A stretch of 64,000 nt of DNA from Microbacterium nanhaiense (GTDB taxonomy: Bacteria > Actinomycetota > Actinomycetes > Actinomycetales > Microbacteriaceae): the NCBI RefSeq assembly GCF_014646015.1, contig NZ_BMMQ01000004.1:1-64000 (forward strand), in the 5' to 3' direction. The notes below the pieces were generated by a model. It searched no databases. It was not told the origin of the DNA and saw only the letters and a program-made list of their open reading frames with translations. A program made the translations under genes and the position numbers. Of this stretch, positions 26,895-37,235 are shown piece after piece (position 1 is the first letter of the stretch; each line of letters starts with the position of its first letter).

Positions 26895-27727
26895 GAGGTC
26901 CGTCCCTTCACGTCGAACACGTCTCGCAGTCCGTCGCCGACGAAGTTCAGCGCGCACACCACGAGCACGATCGCGATTCCCGGTGGCAGGATGAGCCACC
27001 AGGCGTCCTGATAGATCAGAGACAGCCCGCTCGACAGCATCGCTCCCCAGTCGGTGGCGGGCGGCTGCAGGCCCATGCCGAGGAAGCTGACGTATGCGAC
27101 GAGCAGGATGGCGTCGGCGACCTGGAAGGTCGCGTTGACGACGACGGTCCCGATCGTGTTGGGCACGATGTGCCGCACCACGATGCGCGAGTGGGATCCG
27201 CCCATCGCGCGCGCCGCGACGACGTAGTCGCGCGTCTTCACGGAGAGGGACTCGGCCCGCACCAGCCGGGCGGGCACGAGCCACGAGACGAAGCCGATCA
27301 CGAGGATCATCACGAGCGGGCTCGGCTGAACGATGCTCGAGAGCACCAGTAGCAGGAAGATCGCGGGGATGGCGATGCCCGCGTCGACGATGCGCATCAT
27401 GAACGCGTCGACGATGCCGCCGACGTAACCGGCGATGGCGCCCCACAGGGTGCCGATCACCGTCGCGAGCATGCCCGCGAAGATGCCCACGAGTAGGGAG
27501 GTGCGCCCGCCGATCATCAGGCGGCCGAGCACGTCGTAGCCGAGGGCGTCGGTGCCGAGCGGGTGGCCGTCGACGCCCGGCTTGAGGTTCGCCGACTCGA
27601 GAGCCGTGCGCACCTGCTCGGTGGGGTGGATGATCGGTCCGATCGTGACGAACAGGACGGCGAGGATCAGCACGACGAGGCCGACCAGTGCGAGCTTGTT
27701 CGCGGCGAAGCGTGTGAGCGCGCTCAT
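26891..27727 (-). CDS. oligopeptide ABC permease, DppC type
   Basis: 278 residues, six membrane helices. The N-terminal HPLGTDALGYDVLGRLMIGGR segment and the EAA loop SRIVVRHIVPNTIGTVVV are typical of DppC/OppC. Forms the channel with the DppB-like protein. Both junctions are 4-nt ATGA overlaps. Confidence 0.95.
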
Positions 27728-28758
27728 GCGAGGCCTCCTCGGGTGCGCGGGTCGAGGACGGCCTGGATGATGTCGGCCAGCAGCGATCCGACGACCGTTG
27801 CGATCGAGATGACGAGCACGCAGCCGAGAAGCACGGGGAAGTCGCTCGACTGGGCGGCGCTCCAGAAGAGCAGGCCCATCCCGGGATAGTTGAATAGCTG
27901 CTCGATCACGAGGGCCCCGCCGAACATGACGGGCAGCTGGTAGCCGAGCATCGCGATGACGGGAGTGAGCGAGTTGCGCAGAAGGTGGCGCGAGAGCACG
28001 CGACGGAAGGGCGTGCCCTTCGAACGGGCCGTGCGGATGTAGTCCTCGCTGAGGCTGTCGAGCGCCGAGGAGCGCATGTAGCGGCTGAAGTTCGCGACGA
28101 GCGGGATGGCACCCGTGATTACGGGCAGGATCATGCGCTGCGGTTCGAGAAGCACGTCGCCGATCGTCTCGCCCTGCGGGGCGCCGGCGGGCAGGATGCC
28201 GAAGCCCTGGCTGAACACCATGATGAGGATCATGCCGAGGAAGAAGCTCGGCGTCGAGTACGCGATGATCGCTAGAGTCGACAGCGTGTAGTCGGCGCCG
28301 CGGTTGCGGCGCACGGCCTGGAAGATACCGACGGGGATCGCGATGACCAGGGCGATCACGAGCGAGAGTCCCGTCAGGAGGAGCGTCTTCGGCAGGCGCT
28401 GCATGATGGCGTCGGAGACCGACATGTTGAGCAGGAAGGACTGGCCGAGGTCGCCCGAGAGCAGGCGCCCGAGGAAGAGGATGTATTGCTCCCAGACGGG
28501 GCGGTCGTATCCCTGCTCGTGGTTGAACTGCGCGATCTGCTCCGCCGTCGCCTGAACGCCGAGCACGCCGCGGGCGGGGCCACCGGGAAGCATCTGCAGC
28601 AGCGCGAACACGACGATCGTGACGACGAAGATCACGACGATCGCCTGGACGATGCGTCGCAGCAGGAAGAAGAGGAACGGATGGCGGCGGGGGCGCGCCC
28701 CCGCGACCGCCGCCTGTGCGGCGACGGTCGCGGGAAGCTGATCAGGCGTCTGACTCAC
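27724..28758 (-). CDS. oligopeptide ABC permease, DppB type
   Basis: 344 residues. An N-terminal helix (FLLRRIVQAIVVIFVVTIVV) precedes LLSGDLGQSF, and the EAA-like loop is YIRTARSKGTPFRRVLSRHLLRNSL, as in DppB/OppB. Longer cytoplasmic N-terminus (about 30 residues) than usual. It starts 9 nt after the binding-protein stop. Confidence 0.95.
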   Translation of the reverse strand: MSQTPDQLPATVAAQAAVAGARPRRHPFLFFLLRRIVQAIVVIFVVTIVVFALLQMLPGGPARGVLGVQATAEQIAQFNHEQGYDRPVWEQYILFLGRLLSGDLGQSFLLNMSVSDAIMQRLPKTLLLTGLSLVIALVIAIPVGIFQAVRRNRGADYTLSTLAIIAYSTPSFFLGMILIMVFSQGFGILPAGAPQGETIGDVLLEPQRMILPVITGAIPLVANFSRYMRSSALDSLSEDYIRTARSKGTPFRRVLSRHLLRNSLTPVIAMLGYQLPVMFGGALVIEQLFNYPGMGLLFWSAAQSSDFPVLLGCVLVISIATVVGSLLADIIQAVLDPRTRGGLA

Positions 28759-28767
28759 GAGCGCGTC

Positions 28768-30576
28768 TTACTCCGCCCAGGCCCAGCGCTGGGGGTGGAA
28801 GTTGCCCATGGAGTCCTGGTCCACGCCCGTCAGGCCGGCGTCGATGACCGACACCTGGTAGACGGGGTTCGGAACCCACATGACCGGGAGATTCAGGGCG
28901 CCGTACGCCGAGTACTCCTGCATAGCCGTCTCGTCGCCCGCGGCGAGGGTCGCGGCGATGAGCTCGTCCATCTTCTCGTCGCTGTAGGAGCCGAAGTTCG
29001 AACCGCCGCCGGTCGAGAAGAGCTGCTCTCCCGTCGGGTAGGCGGGGAAGTACCACGAGCCCGCGGTACCGAAGTACGGCAGCTCCCAGGTGCACTCGGG
29101 CGAGTCCGACTCGCACGAGGGGATCGATCCCAGAACCGTGTTGAGCGGCGCAGATTCGATGGTGACGCCGACGCCGGCCTCCTCGAAGGTCGACTTCATC
29201 TCGGCGAACATGTTGTCGGTCTCGGTCGAACCGCTCTGCGACAGGATCGTGATCGACAGCTTCTGGCCGTCCGCGATGCCGTCACCGCAGTCGGCGCCGG
29301 TCTCGCACACGAAGATGCCGTCGGAGCCGAGGGTCCAGCCGTTGTCCTCGAGGAGGGCCTTCGCCGCCTCGGGGGCGAACGGGTAGGGGTTCTCGCGCTG
29401 CTCGTCGGAGAGGAACTTGTTGTCCGGATCCTGCGGAACGGGGCCGTAGACGGGGTTCGCGGCGCCGTGCCAGACGACGTCGGAGATCGTGTCCTGGTCG
29501 ATCAGCTGCTGCAGCGCCTGGCGCACGTACAGCTGCGAGTAGACGGGACCCATGGTCGGGTTGTTGAAGTTGTACGGCAGGTAGGTGATGGCCCAGCCGT
29601 CCCAGTTCACGACGTCGTAGCCGAGGTCTTCGTACTGCGCCGAGTTGTCGAGCTCGCTCGTGGGCACGTAGCCGTAGTCGACGTCGCCGGAGCGCACGGC
29701 CGCGACCTCCGCGTCGTTCGACGTGAACGGCAGGAAGTTCACGGTCGAGATGTTCGCGGCGTCCTCGCCGTCGTACTTCTCGTTCTTCTGCAGCGTCATC
29801 CGACCCGAGTCGCTGAAGGACTCGAGCCCGTACGGCCCGCTGATCGTGTCGAAGAGCGGGTTCTCGGCGTAGCCCCCGAGGTCCTCGCCCTCGCCGATGA
29901 GGTACTCCCAGATGGCCTGCGCGCCCTCGGGGGTCTTCGCGAGCTCGGGGTCGGGAGTGCCGCCGTCCTCGGTGATGCTCCAGGCGTGCACCGGCAGCGG
30001 CATGATGAGCGTCAGCTGCGAGGCGAGGAGCCACTCCTCGTTGTACGAGTCGTCGAACGTCAGCACGACGGTCTTGTCGTCGGGCGTCTCGACGCTCGCG
30101 ACGAGGTCGGGCATGGATCCTGCCCGGTAGCTGCCCCAGACATCCTTGTTCGCCTTGACGAGATCGAACCAGAAGGCCACGTCGGCCGAGGTGATCGGCT
30201 CGCCGTCCGACCAAGTGCGGTCGTCGAGCGTGATCGTGACGCTGGCGTCGTCGTCGCCGAAGGTGATGTCCTTCGCGAGGTCGGCGGTGGGGACGCGGTC
30301 GACGGTGCCGGTCGAGCCGTCGTATGCGACGAGCGGTTCGTAGAGAGAGCGGATCAGCGACGAGTTGTGCGTCGTCATCTTGCCCGCCGTCGCGAGCGGC
30401 ACGAGCCAGTTCGGCGTGGCGTTCGCCGGAAGCGCGTAGTTGATCTCGTCCTTCGAGCCGCCGCCGGTGGTCGAGCTGCCGTCGGACGAGCAGCCGGCGA
30501 GCAGGCCCGCTGTTGCGGCGATGCCGACGGCTGTGAGGGCGAGCCGACGCCCTCGGAACGCGAATGTCGATCGCAT
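28768..30576 (-). CDS. family 5 solute-binding lipoprotein of the peptide ABC system
   Basis: 602 residues. The signal sequence LALTAVGIAATAGLLAGCSS contains the lipobox LAGC, so it is a lipoprotein. The mature part is an SBP_bac_5 (DppA/OppA) protein: ITFGDDDASVTITLDDRTWS, DGEPITSADVAFWFDLVKAN and LYVRQALQQLIDQDTISDVV are characteristic. The start at 30576 has a consensus AGGAGG 7 nt upstream. First gene of the seven-gene operon and probably the highest expressed. Confidence 0.94.
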   Translation of the reverse strand: MRSTFAFRGRRLALTAVGIAATAGLLAGCSSDGSSTTGGGSKDEINYALPANATPNWLVPLATAGKMTTHNSSLIRSLYEPLVAYDGSTGTVDRVPTADLAKDITFGDDDASVTITLDDRTWSDGEPITSADVAFWFDLVKANKDVWGSYRAGSMPDLVASVETPDDKTVVLTFDDSYNEEWLLASQLTLIMPLPVHAWSITEDGGTPDPELAKTPEGAQAIWEYLIGEGEDLGGYAENPLFDTISGPYGLESFSDSGRMTLQKNEKYDGEDAANISTVNFLPFTSNDAEVAAVRSGDVDYGYVPTSELDNSAQYEDLGYDVVNWDGWAITYLPYNFNNPTMGPVYSQLYVRQALQQLIDQDTISDVVWHGAANPVYGPVPQDPDNKFLSDEQRENPYPFAPEAAKALLEDNGWTLGSDGIFVCETGADCGDGIADGQKLSITILSQSGSTETDNMFAEMKSTFEEAGVGVTIESAPLNTVLGSIPSCESDSPECTWELPYFGTAGSWYFPAYPTGEQLFSTGGGSNFGSYSDEKMDELIAATLAAGDETAMQEYSAYGALNLPVMWVPNPVYQVSVIDAGLTGVDQDSMGNFHPQRWAWAE

Positions 30577-30652
30577 GGAGGTCCTCCTGGTGTGAGCGCA
30601 ACGGCGCGCTGGGGCTGGGTGAGTGGAACAATGAATACGGTAACCGAACAAA

Positions 30653-30675
30653 GTTCATCCGTAAATGGTATGAAC
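30653..30675. promoter_or_regulatory. inverted repeat in the divergent ROK/ABC control region
   Basis: GTTCAT (30653-30658) and ATGAAC (30670-30675) with an 11-nt spacer lie in an AT-rich 185-bp region between the divergent starts at 30576 and 30762. The spacing (about 17 bp centre to centre) suits a dimeric ROK repressor; inference only. Confidence 0.45.
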
Positions 30676-30761
30676 TGTCACAAATAAGTTAATCCGCGAT
30701 CGCAAAAAGTTCCGCTTCTCGTACGATTAGGGCGAGAAACCCGTGCCGACCAAGGACATCC

Positions 30762-31898
30762 ATGTCACGCACCAGCAGCAGCGCCGCCGAGAATCAGGTC
30801 CTCGCGGTCATCGGATCGGGTCGAGCGCGCTCCCGCCGCGAGATCTCGAGCATCCTCGGTCTCTCGGCGTCCACGGTCTCCCAGCACGTGCAGTCGCTGC
30901 TTGCGCAGGGCCTCATCGCCGAGGGCGAGGCCCGCGGATCCACCGGTGGCCGCCGCGCTCGCGAGCTGCAGCTCGCCGGTGAGACGGACCGGCTCGGCGC
31001 AATCGATCTCGGCGGTGGACACGCCCGCCTCGCCGTACTCCCCCGCGGCGGTGCGCTCGGCGAGACGTCCGAGATCACCGTCGACCTGCGCGTCGGCGCG
31101 GAGGCCGTGCTCGAACGCTGCATCGAGGAGATCCGCTCGCTCGCGAAGGGGCAGACGCTCGCCGGAATCGGCGTCGCCCTGCCCGGCCCGGTGGATCCCG
31201 AGACGCACGGGGTCGTGAGCCCCTCGCGCATGCCGGGGTGGGCCGGCCGCGACATCGCGGCGCTCGTCGAACGCCTCACGGGCGCCCCGGCCGTCGTCGA
31301 GAACGACGCGAACGCGATGGCGCTCGGCGAGCACTTCGCTCGCACGCCGCATGCCGACTCGTCCGTGACCGTCAAGGCGGGAACCGCGATCGGCTCCGGC
31401 ATCGTGATCGGCGGATCCGTGTATCGGGGCGCGGGCGGCGTCGCCGGCGACATCACGCATACGCGCGTCGCGGCGGCCCACCAGTTCCCGTGCTCGTGCG
31501 GGAACCTCGGCTGCCTCGAGACGGTCTCCTCGGGCGCCGCCCTCGTGCGGCTGCTCCAGAACGAGGGCGTCGAGGTCGCCACGACGCAGGAGGTGCTCTC
31601 GCTCGTGCGCGATGGCCATCCGCGGGCCACGGCCCTCGCGCGGTCGGCCGGGCACCACCTCGGCGAGGTGCTCTGCGCGGTCGTCAACTTCTTCAATCCC
31701 AGCGCGATCTACCTCGGCGGCTCCCTCTCGTCGCTCGAACCGTTCGTGTCCGCCCTGCGCAGCGAGATCTACGAGGGATCGCACCCGCTCATGACGCGGG
31801 ACCTCACGATCGCGCCGGCGGCGCTCGGCGCGGATGCGAGCCTCGTCGGCGTCTCGCGCCAGATCAACGAACACCTCGCGCGCCTGACCCGGGGATGA
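30762..31898 (+). CDS. ROK family transcriptional repressor
   Basis: 378 residues. The N-terminal winged helix (residues about 12-65: RSRREISSILGLSASTVSQH, VQSLLAQGLIAEGEA) precedes a ROK sugar-binding domain with GAIDLGGGHARLAVL, VVENDANAMALGEH, and the zinc site HTRVAAAHQFPCSCGNLGCLE. Divergent from the peptide ABC/M81/CutC/ROK operon, which it most likely controls in response to a sugar or phosphosugar. That ligand type hints that the imported substrate contains a sugar. Confidence 0.92.
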   Translation: MSRTSSSAAENQVLAVIGSGRARSRREISSILGLSASTVSQHVQSLLAQGLIAEGEARGSTGGRRARELQLAGETDRLGAIDLGGGHARLAVLPRGGALGETSEITVDLRVGAEAVLERCIEEIRSLAKGQTLAGIGVALPGPVDPETHGVVSPSRMPGWAGRDIAALVERLTGAPAVVENDANAMALGEHFARTPHADSSVTVKAGTAIGSGIVIGGSVYRGAGGVAGDITHTRVAAAHQFPCSCGNLGCLETVSSGAALVRLLQNEGVEVATTQEVLSLVRDGHPRATALARSAGHHLGEVLCAVVNFFNPSAIYLGGSLSSLEPFVSALRSEIYEGSHPLMTRDLTIAPAALGADASLVGVSRQINEHLARLTRG

Positions 31899-31936
31899 CG
31901 AAGGCCCGCCCCTCCGTTCGGAGAGGCGGGCCTTCG
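31899..31936. terminator. bidirectional terminator between ROK repressor and NCS2 permease
   Basis: CGAAGGCCCGCC (31899-31910) pairs with GGCGGGCCTTCG (31925-31936); the inner CCTCC/GGAG adds more pairs. Located between two convergent stops. Confidence 0.85.
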
Positions 31937-31946
31937 TGCGCGGGCG

Positions 31947-33401
31947 TCAGAGCCCGAGCCAGCCCTGGATCGGGTCGAGCAGGAAGTACACGACGAAGAG
32001 CACCGAGACGAGCCACATCAGCCAGTGGATCTCCCGGATCTTGCCGCGCGCGAGCTTCACGATGACGAAGGAGATGAATCCGGCGCCGATGCCATCCGAG
32101 ATCGAGTAGGTGAACGGCATGAGCGCGATCGTGAGGAAGGCGGGGATGCCGATATCGGGGTTCTTCCAGTCGACGCCCGCGATCTGGGTCATCATCAGGA
32201 AGCCGACGAGCACGAGCGCGGGAGCCGCGGCCTCGTAGGGCACGAGCGCGACGAGCGGCGCGAGGAAGGTCGACAGCAGGAAGGCGACTCCGGTGACGAC
32301 CGCGGCGAGACCCGTGCGGGCGCCCTCACCGACGCCGGCGCTCGACTCGACGAACGCGGTGTTCGACGAGGTCGATCCCATGCCGCCCGCGATGGCACCG
32401 AAGGAGTCGACCAGGAGGATCCACTTGGAGCGCGGAGGGTTGCCCTCGGAGTCGAGCAGCTTCGCCTCGCCGCCGATGGCGACCATCGTGCCCATCGTGT
32501 CGAAGAAGTCGGCGAGCATGAGCGAGAACACGAGCAGGACGATCGTGACGACGCCGATGTTCTGGAAGGAACCGAGCAGCGAGAACTGACCGAGCAGGGA
32601 GAAATCGGGCAGGTCGACGACGCCGTGGAAGATCGGGGCGCTCTTGAACCCGCCGGGGTTGTCCTCGCCGAGCGTGCCGAGGTGCAGCGTGTTCTCGAGG
32701 ATCACGGCGATGATCGTCGCGACCAGGATGGAGATCAGCAGGGCGCCGGGAACCTTGCGCACGTGCAGCACGATCGTGAGCACGAGGCCGATCACGAAGA
32801 CCAGCACGGGGAAGGTGCCGAGGTTACCGAGGCCGAGGATCGTGCCGGATCCGGGGGTGACGATGCCCGCGTTGCTGAGGCCGATGAGGGTGATGAACAG
32901 GCCGATGCCGACGCCGATCGCGGTCTTCAGCTCGGCGGGAACCGCCTTGAACACGGCCTCGCGGAAGCCGGTGAGCACGAGCAGCAGGATGATGATGCCC
33001 TCGATCACGATCAGGCCCATGGCGTCGGCCCAGGTGACGTTGGGGATGCCGGCGATCGAGAAGGCGACGACGGCGTTCAGGCCGAGGCCCGCCGCGAGCG
33101 CGAGCGGGAAGTTCGCGAGAACGCCCATGAGGATCGACATGACGCCGGCGACGAGCGCCGTCGCCGAGGCGATCATCGACAGGTTCGGCTGCGACAGGTC
33201 GGTGCCGCCGCCGAGCAGCTGGCCGGTGCCGTCGAGCGTCGTGCCGAGGATCAGCGGGTTGAGGACGAGGATGTAGCTCATGGCGAGGAAGGTCACGAGC
33301 CCGCCGCGGATCTCGCGGCCGACGGTGGATCCTCGCTGGCTGATCTTGAAGAAGCGATCGACGGCCCCGCGGGGCGCTGTCGGGGCGTTCACCGAATTCA
33401 T
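31947..33401 (-). CDS. NCS2 family purine permease (AzgA/PbuG-like)
   Basis: 484 residues. Typical of the AzgA subgroup (adenine/guanine/hypoxanthine): GLVTFLAMSYILVLNPLILG near the N-terminus, FPLALAAGLGLNAVVAF, FFDTMGTMVAIGGEA and GSTSSNTAFVESSAGVGEGAR. It probably imports purine bases; fits with the salvage gene apt further right. The start at 33401 has no good ribosome site on its strand, so a leaderless or alternative start is possible. Divergent from the SDR gene. Confidence 0.9.
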   Translation of the reverse strand: MNSVNAPTAPRGAVDRFFKISQRGSTVGREIRGGLVTFLAMSYILVLNPLILGTTLDGTGQLLGGGTDLSQPNLSMIASATALVAGVMSILMGVLANFPLALAAGLGLNAVVAFSIAGIPNVTWADAMGLIVIEGIIILLLVLTGFREAVFKAVPAELKTAIGVGIGLFITLIGLSNAGIVTPGSGTILGLGNLGTFPVLVFVIGLVLTIVLHVRKVPGALLISILVATIIAVILENTLHLGTLGEDNPGGFKSAPIFHGVVDLPDFSLLGQFSLLGSFQNIGVVTIVLLVFSLMLADFFDTMGTMVAIGGEAKLLDSEGNPPRSKWILLVDSFGAIAGGMGSTSSNTAFVESSAGVGEGARTGLAAVVTGVAFLLSTFLAPLVALVPYEAAAPALVLVGFLMMTQIAGVDWKNPDIGIPAFLTIALMPFTYSISDGIGAGFISFVIVKLARGKIREIHWLMWLVSVLFVVYFLLDPIQGWLGL

Positions 33402-33539
33402 AAGGAGGATATTTCCACAGTCGCCTGGGATCTCGGCAGAATGGCCGTGCACGGAACCCGCAGTATTCAACAGGCGTATAGTAAAGACATGAAGTTCATT
33501 CATGCGAATGAACATGACGAACGTTCCGAGGAGGACGAG

Positions 33540-34295
33540 ATGAGTTTCGAGAACAAGGTCGCGCTGGTCACGGGCGGCGGATCGGGAATCGGCGAAGCGA
33601 TCGCGAAGGAGCTCGCGAAGCTCGGCGCGAAGGTGGTCGTCACCGACATCCGGCTCGAGTCGGCGCAGCGCGTCGTCGACGAGATCGTCGCGGACGGCGG
33701 CACCGCTGCCGCGTTCGCCGGCAACACCGCGGATCCGGAAGACAGCCGCAAGTCGGTCGAGTTCGCCGTCGAAACGTACGGCAAGCTCAACTACGCCGTG
33801 AACAACGCCGGCATCGGCGGCAAGCTGGCGCCGGCCGGCGAGGTGGACCTCGACGACTGGAAGCGGGTCATCGACATCAACCTCAACGGCGTGCTGTACG
33901 GCATGCGCTACCAGATCCCGGCGATGCTCGAGGCGGGCGCCGACGAGTCGGCCATCGTCAACATGGCGTCGATCCACGGCACCGTGGCCGCTATCGGCAG
34001 CGGTGCCTACACCGCCGCAAAGCACGGCGTGGTGGGCATCACGAAGAACGCCGCCGCCGAGTACGGCCCGGCCGGCCTGCGCATCAACGCCGTGGGCCCC
34101 GGCTACATCGAGACCCCGCTCGTCGTCAGCTCGCTCCCGAAGGAGGCCTACGACGCCCTCGCCGGAAAGCACCCCCTCGGCCGCCTCGGCCAGCCGGAGG
34201 AGATCGCGACGGTCGTGCGCTTCCTGCTCAGCAAGGACGCCTCGTTCGTGACCGGCGCGTACTACCTGATCGACGGCGGCTACACCACCGTCTGA
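33540..34295 (+). CDS. short-chain dehydrogenase/reductase
   Basis: 251 residues. Classical SDR: cofactor loop LVTGGGSGIGEA, NNAGIGG, catalytic Ser in NMASIHG and YTAAK (Tyr-x-x-x-Lys), C-terminal GAYYLIDGGYTTV. The start at 33540 has GAGGAGGACG upstream. The Asp in VVTDIRLE after strand 2 indicates NAD(H) preference. Substrate unknown. Confidence 0.92.
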   Translation: MSFENKVALVTGGGSGIGEAIAKELAKLGAKVVVTDIRLESAQRVVDEIVADGGTAAAFAGNTADPEDSRKSVEFAVETYGKLNYAVNNAGIGGKLAPAGEVDLDDWKRVIDINLNGVLYGMRYQIPAMLEAGADESAIVNMASIHGTVAAIGSGAYTAAKHGVVGITKNAAAEYGPAGLRINAVGPGYIETPLVVSSLPKEAYDALAGKHPLGRLGQPEEIATVVRFLLSKDASFVTGAYYLIDGGYTTV

Positions 34296-34302
34296 TCGTC
34301 GC

Positions 34303-34347
34303 ACGCAGAATGCCCCGCACTCGTGACGAGTGCGGGGCATTCTGCGT
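34303..34347. terminator. strong terminator between SDR and mmsB
   Basis: Perfect 21-bp arms 34303-34323 and 34327-34347 (beginning ACGCAGAATGCCCCGCACTC) with a TGA loop, between convergent genes. Confidence 0.9.
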
Positions 34348-34365
34348 CGATCGGCGCGAGCCGGA

Positions 34366-35592
34366 TCAGCGCACGGTACCCGCGCGGCGCTTGTTGTAGA
34401 CGTCGAAGGCGACGGCCAGCAGCAGCACGAGGCCCTTGATGATCTGCTGGCTCGACTGCGGCACGCCGAGCAGCTGCATGCCGTTCGTGATGACGGCCAT
34501 GACGAGACCACCGACGAGCGCGCCGCCGACGCGGCCGACGCCACCCATCGTCGAGGCGCCACCGATGAAGCAGGCCGCGATCACATCGAGTTCGAACATG
34601 TTGCCCATGCCGGGCTGCGCGCCGTTCGAGCGCGACGAGAACACCGCGGCGGCGATGCCCGTCAGGAAGCCCATGTTGACGAAGATCCAGAAGTTCACGC
34701 TCTTCACGTTGACACCCGAGAGGCGCGCCGCGGCGAGGTTGCCACCCACGGCGTAGACGTGGCGACCGAACACTGTGCGGTTGGTCACGACGTTGTACGC
34801 GAGGATCAGAACCGCGACGATGATGAGCACCCACGGGAAGCCGCGGTTGTAGGCGAGCGCCCATGCGAAGGCGAGCAGCACGACCGAGATCGCGACGAGC
34901 TTCAGCACGAACAGGAACATCGACTCGACGGCCTGCCCGTAGCTCTGGCGAGCGCGGCGGGTGCGCAGCGAGCTGACGACGAGGCCGATCACGGCGAGCA
35001 CGCCGATCACGAGCGTGAACACGTCGACGGTCTGCGCGACGCCCTTGAGCCCCTGGCCCTCGCTGACGACGATCTCACCGAAGAGGCCGTCGAGGAATCC
35101 GCTCGCGACGTTGCGGTAGTCGGACGGGAACGGCGAGAGCGACACGTTGTCGAGCACGAGGTAGGTGAGGCCGCGGAACAGCAGCATGCCCGCGAGCGTC
35201 ACGATGAAGGCGGGGATGCCCACGAAGGCCACCCAGAAGCCCTGCCATGCACCGACGACGATGCCCACGGCGATGGCGGCGAGGACGCCGGCCCACCACG
35301 GCATGTCCATCCTGATCACGAGCACGGCCGAGACCGCCGAGGCGAAGGCGAGCACGGATCCGACCGAGAGGTCGATGTGCCCGCCGACGATTACGAGGAT
35401 CATGCCGAGCGCCATGATGAGGATGTGCGCGTTCTGCAGCAGGATGTTCGTGACGTTCTCGGGGCTGAGCAACGTGCCGCCCGTGAACACCGTGAAGATC
35501 AGGATGATCGCGACGAACGCGATGTAGATGCCGGACGTGCGGAGGTTCTGCGTCAGCAGATCCTTGACCTCGACGAAGACGTTGTTCTTCAT
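34366..35592 (-). CDS. mmsB: multiple-sugar ABC permease (MmsB/GguB type)
   Basis: 408 residues with 10 or more membrane helices. BPD_transp_2 features: [20 protein letters not shown] and [20 protein letters not shown], plus [20 protein letters not shown] and [20 protein letters not shown]. The central loop with [19 protein letters not shown] is specific to the ChvE-GguAB/MmsAB subfamily, which imports arabinose, galactose or xylose-type sugars. Overlaps mmsA by 4 nt. Confidence 0.93.
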   Translation of the reverse strand: MKNNVFVEVKDLLTQNLRTSGIYIAFVAIILIFTVFTGGTLLSPENVTNILLQNAHILIMALGMILVIVGGHIDLSVGSVLAFASAVSAVLVIRMDMPWWAGVLAAIAVGIVVGAWQGFWVAFVGIPAFIVTLAGMLLFRGLTYLVLDNVSLSPFPSDYRNVASGFLDGLFGEIVVSEGQGLKGVAQTVDVFTLVIGVLAVIGLVVSSLRTRRARQSYGQAVESMFLFVLKLVAISVVLLAFAWALAYNRGFPWVLIIVAVLILAYNVVTNRTVFGRHVYAVGGNLAAARLSGVNVKSVNFWIFVNMGFLTGIAAAVFSSRSNGAQPGMGNMFELDVIAACFIGGASTMGGVGRVGGALVGGLVMAVITNGMQLLGVPQSSQQIIKGLVLLLAVAFDVYNKRRAGTVR

Positions 35593-37142
35593 GCCGCGGC
35601 CTCCTTCGAGGAAATCGGTTCGATTGTCATGAGTTCCATGAGCTTCTCCTGCGTCGCCTCGGCGATGGGAAGCTCACCGGTGATGTGGCCGTAGGCCAGG
35701 GTGTAGACGCGGTCCGCGAGGCCGAGCAGCTCGGGGAGCTCGCTCGAGACGACGATGACGGCCTTGCCCGCGGCGGCGAGAGCGTTGATGATCTCGTAGA
35801 TCTCGTACTTCGCGCCGACGTCGATGCCGCGGGTGGGCTCGTCGAGGATCAGCACCTCGGGATCGGTGTAAAGCCACTTCGACAGCACGACCTTCTGCTG
35901 GTTGCCGCCGGAGAGGTTGCCGACGACCTGCGCGACCGTCGGCGACTTGATGTTGAGGTCCTTGCGGAACTGCTCCGCGACCTTGATCTCCTCGTTGCTG
36001 TTGACGAAGATCGAGGCCGTGGCGACCTTGCCGAGCGCCGACGACGACACGTTCGTCTTGATGTCGGAGATGAGGTTCAGGCCGTACTGCTTGCGGTCCT
36101 CCGACACGTAGGCGATCTTGTTCTTGATCGCGTCCTTGACGGTGCGGGTCGAGATCTCCTTGCCGTGGAGTGTGACGCGACCCGATGCGTCGCGGCCGTA
36201 GCTGCGACCGAACACGCTCATCATGAACTCGGTTCGGCCGGCGCCCATGAGGCCGGCGATGCCGACGATCTCGCCCGCGCGCACGGTGATCGACGCGTCG
36301 TCGACGACCTTGCGGCCCGCCTGCGTCGGGTGCGAGACCGACCAGTTGTCGATCCGGAAGATCTCCTCGCCGATGTCGGGCGTGCGGTCCGGGAAGCGGT
36401 TGTCGAGCGAACGGCCAACCATGCCGCGGATGATGCGGCTCTGCGTCGCGTCCGGGCCGTGCATATCGATCGTCTCGATCGTCTCGCCGTCACGGATGAT
36501 CGTCGTCGAGTCGGCGATGTCGACGATCTCGCCGAGCTTGTGACTGATGATGATGCACGTGATGCCCTGCTCGCGCAGGTCGCGGAGCAGGCCGAGCAGG
36601 TGCTCGGAGTCGGTGTCGTTCAGCGCCGCGGTGGGCTCGTCGAGGATGAGCAGCTTCACATCCTTCGTGAGCGCCTTGGCGATCTCGACGAGCTGCTGCT
36701 TGCCGACGCCGAGCTGGCCGACCGGCGTCGTGGGGTTCTCGTTCAGCCCCACGCGGCGCAGCAGCTCGATGGCGCGGGAGTTCGCCTCGTTCCAGTCGAT
36801 GAGACCGCCCTTGACGGTCTCGTTGCCGAGGAAGATGTTCTCGGCGATCGACAGATAGGGCACCAGCGCGAGCTCCTGGTGAATGATCACGATGCCGGCG
36901 CGCTCGGAGTCCTTGATGGCGCTGAAGCGCTGCGGCTCGCCGTCGAAGATGATCTCGCCGTCGAAGGATCCGTGCGGGTAGACGCCGGACAGCACCTTCA
37001 TGAGGGTCGATTTTCCGGCACCGTTCTCGCCGCAGATCGCGTGGATCTCGCCGCGCTCGACGCTCAGGGTGACGTTCTTGAGCACCTTGACGCCGGGGAA
37101 GTTCTTGATGATGTTGCGCATCTCGAGGATTGCGTCGCTCAT
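35589..37142 (-). CDS. mmsA: multiple-sugar ABC ATP-binding protein (MmsA/GguA type)
   Basis: 517 residues with two ABC domains, as in all CUT2 ATPases. Domain 1: [35 protein letters not shown]. Domain 2: [12 protein letters not shown] (degenerate Walker A), [30 protein letters not shown]. Energises MmsB. A strong hairpin between it and the binding-protein gene would lower its level relative to that protein. Confidence 0.95.
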   Translation of the reverse strand: MSDAILEMRNIIKNFPGVKVLKNVTLSVERGEIHAICGENGAGKSTLMKVLSGVYPHGSFDGEIIFDGEPQRFSAIKDSERAGIVIIHQELALVPYLSIAENIFLGNETVKGGLIDWNEANSRAIELLRRVGLNENPTTPVGQLGVGKQQLVEIAKALTKDVKLLILDEPTAALNDTDSEHLLGLLRDLREQGITCIIISHKLGEIVDIADSTTIIRDGETIETIDMHGPDATQSRIIRGMVGRSLDNRFPDRTPDIGEEIFRIDNWSVSHPTQAGRKVVDDASITVRAGEIVGIAGLMGAGRTEFMMSVFGRSYGRDASGRVTLHGKEISTRTVKDAIKNKIAYVSEDRKQYGLNLISDIKTNVSSSALGKVATASIFVNSNEEIKVAEQFRKDLNIKSPTVAQVVGNLSGGNQQKVVLSKWLYTDPEVLILDEPTRGIDVGAKYEIYEIINALAAAGKAVIVVSSELPELLGLADRVYTLAYGHITGELPIAEATQEKLMELMTIEPISSKEAAA

Positions 37143-37176
37143 CGCTGCTCCTGTCGTTTGGTCGCAGGTCGGGGTC

Positions 37177-37222
37177 GCTCGCTTCTCGCCGGGGCCCGTT
37201 CGGGCCCCGGCGAGAAGCGAGC
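37177..37222 (-). terminator. 22-bp perfect intercistronic hairpin
   Basis: Arms 37177-37198 and 37201-37222 are perfectly complementary (beginning GCTCGCTTCTCGCCGGGGCC) with a 2-nt loop. It lies between the stop of the sugar-binding gene and the start of mmsA in the same operon. Such elements protect the upstream mRNA or attenuate transcription. Confidence 0.85.
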
Positions 37223-37235
37223 AGAGGGGTGCGTC

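Noticed and set aside
32025..33539. Long N-terminal extension of the SDR across the antisense of the NCS2 permease
   Set aside because: Acidic/Arg-rich shadow; the SDR begins normally at 33540 behind GAGGAGG.
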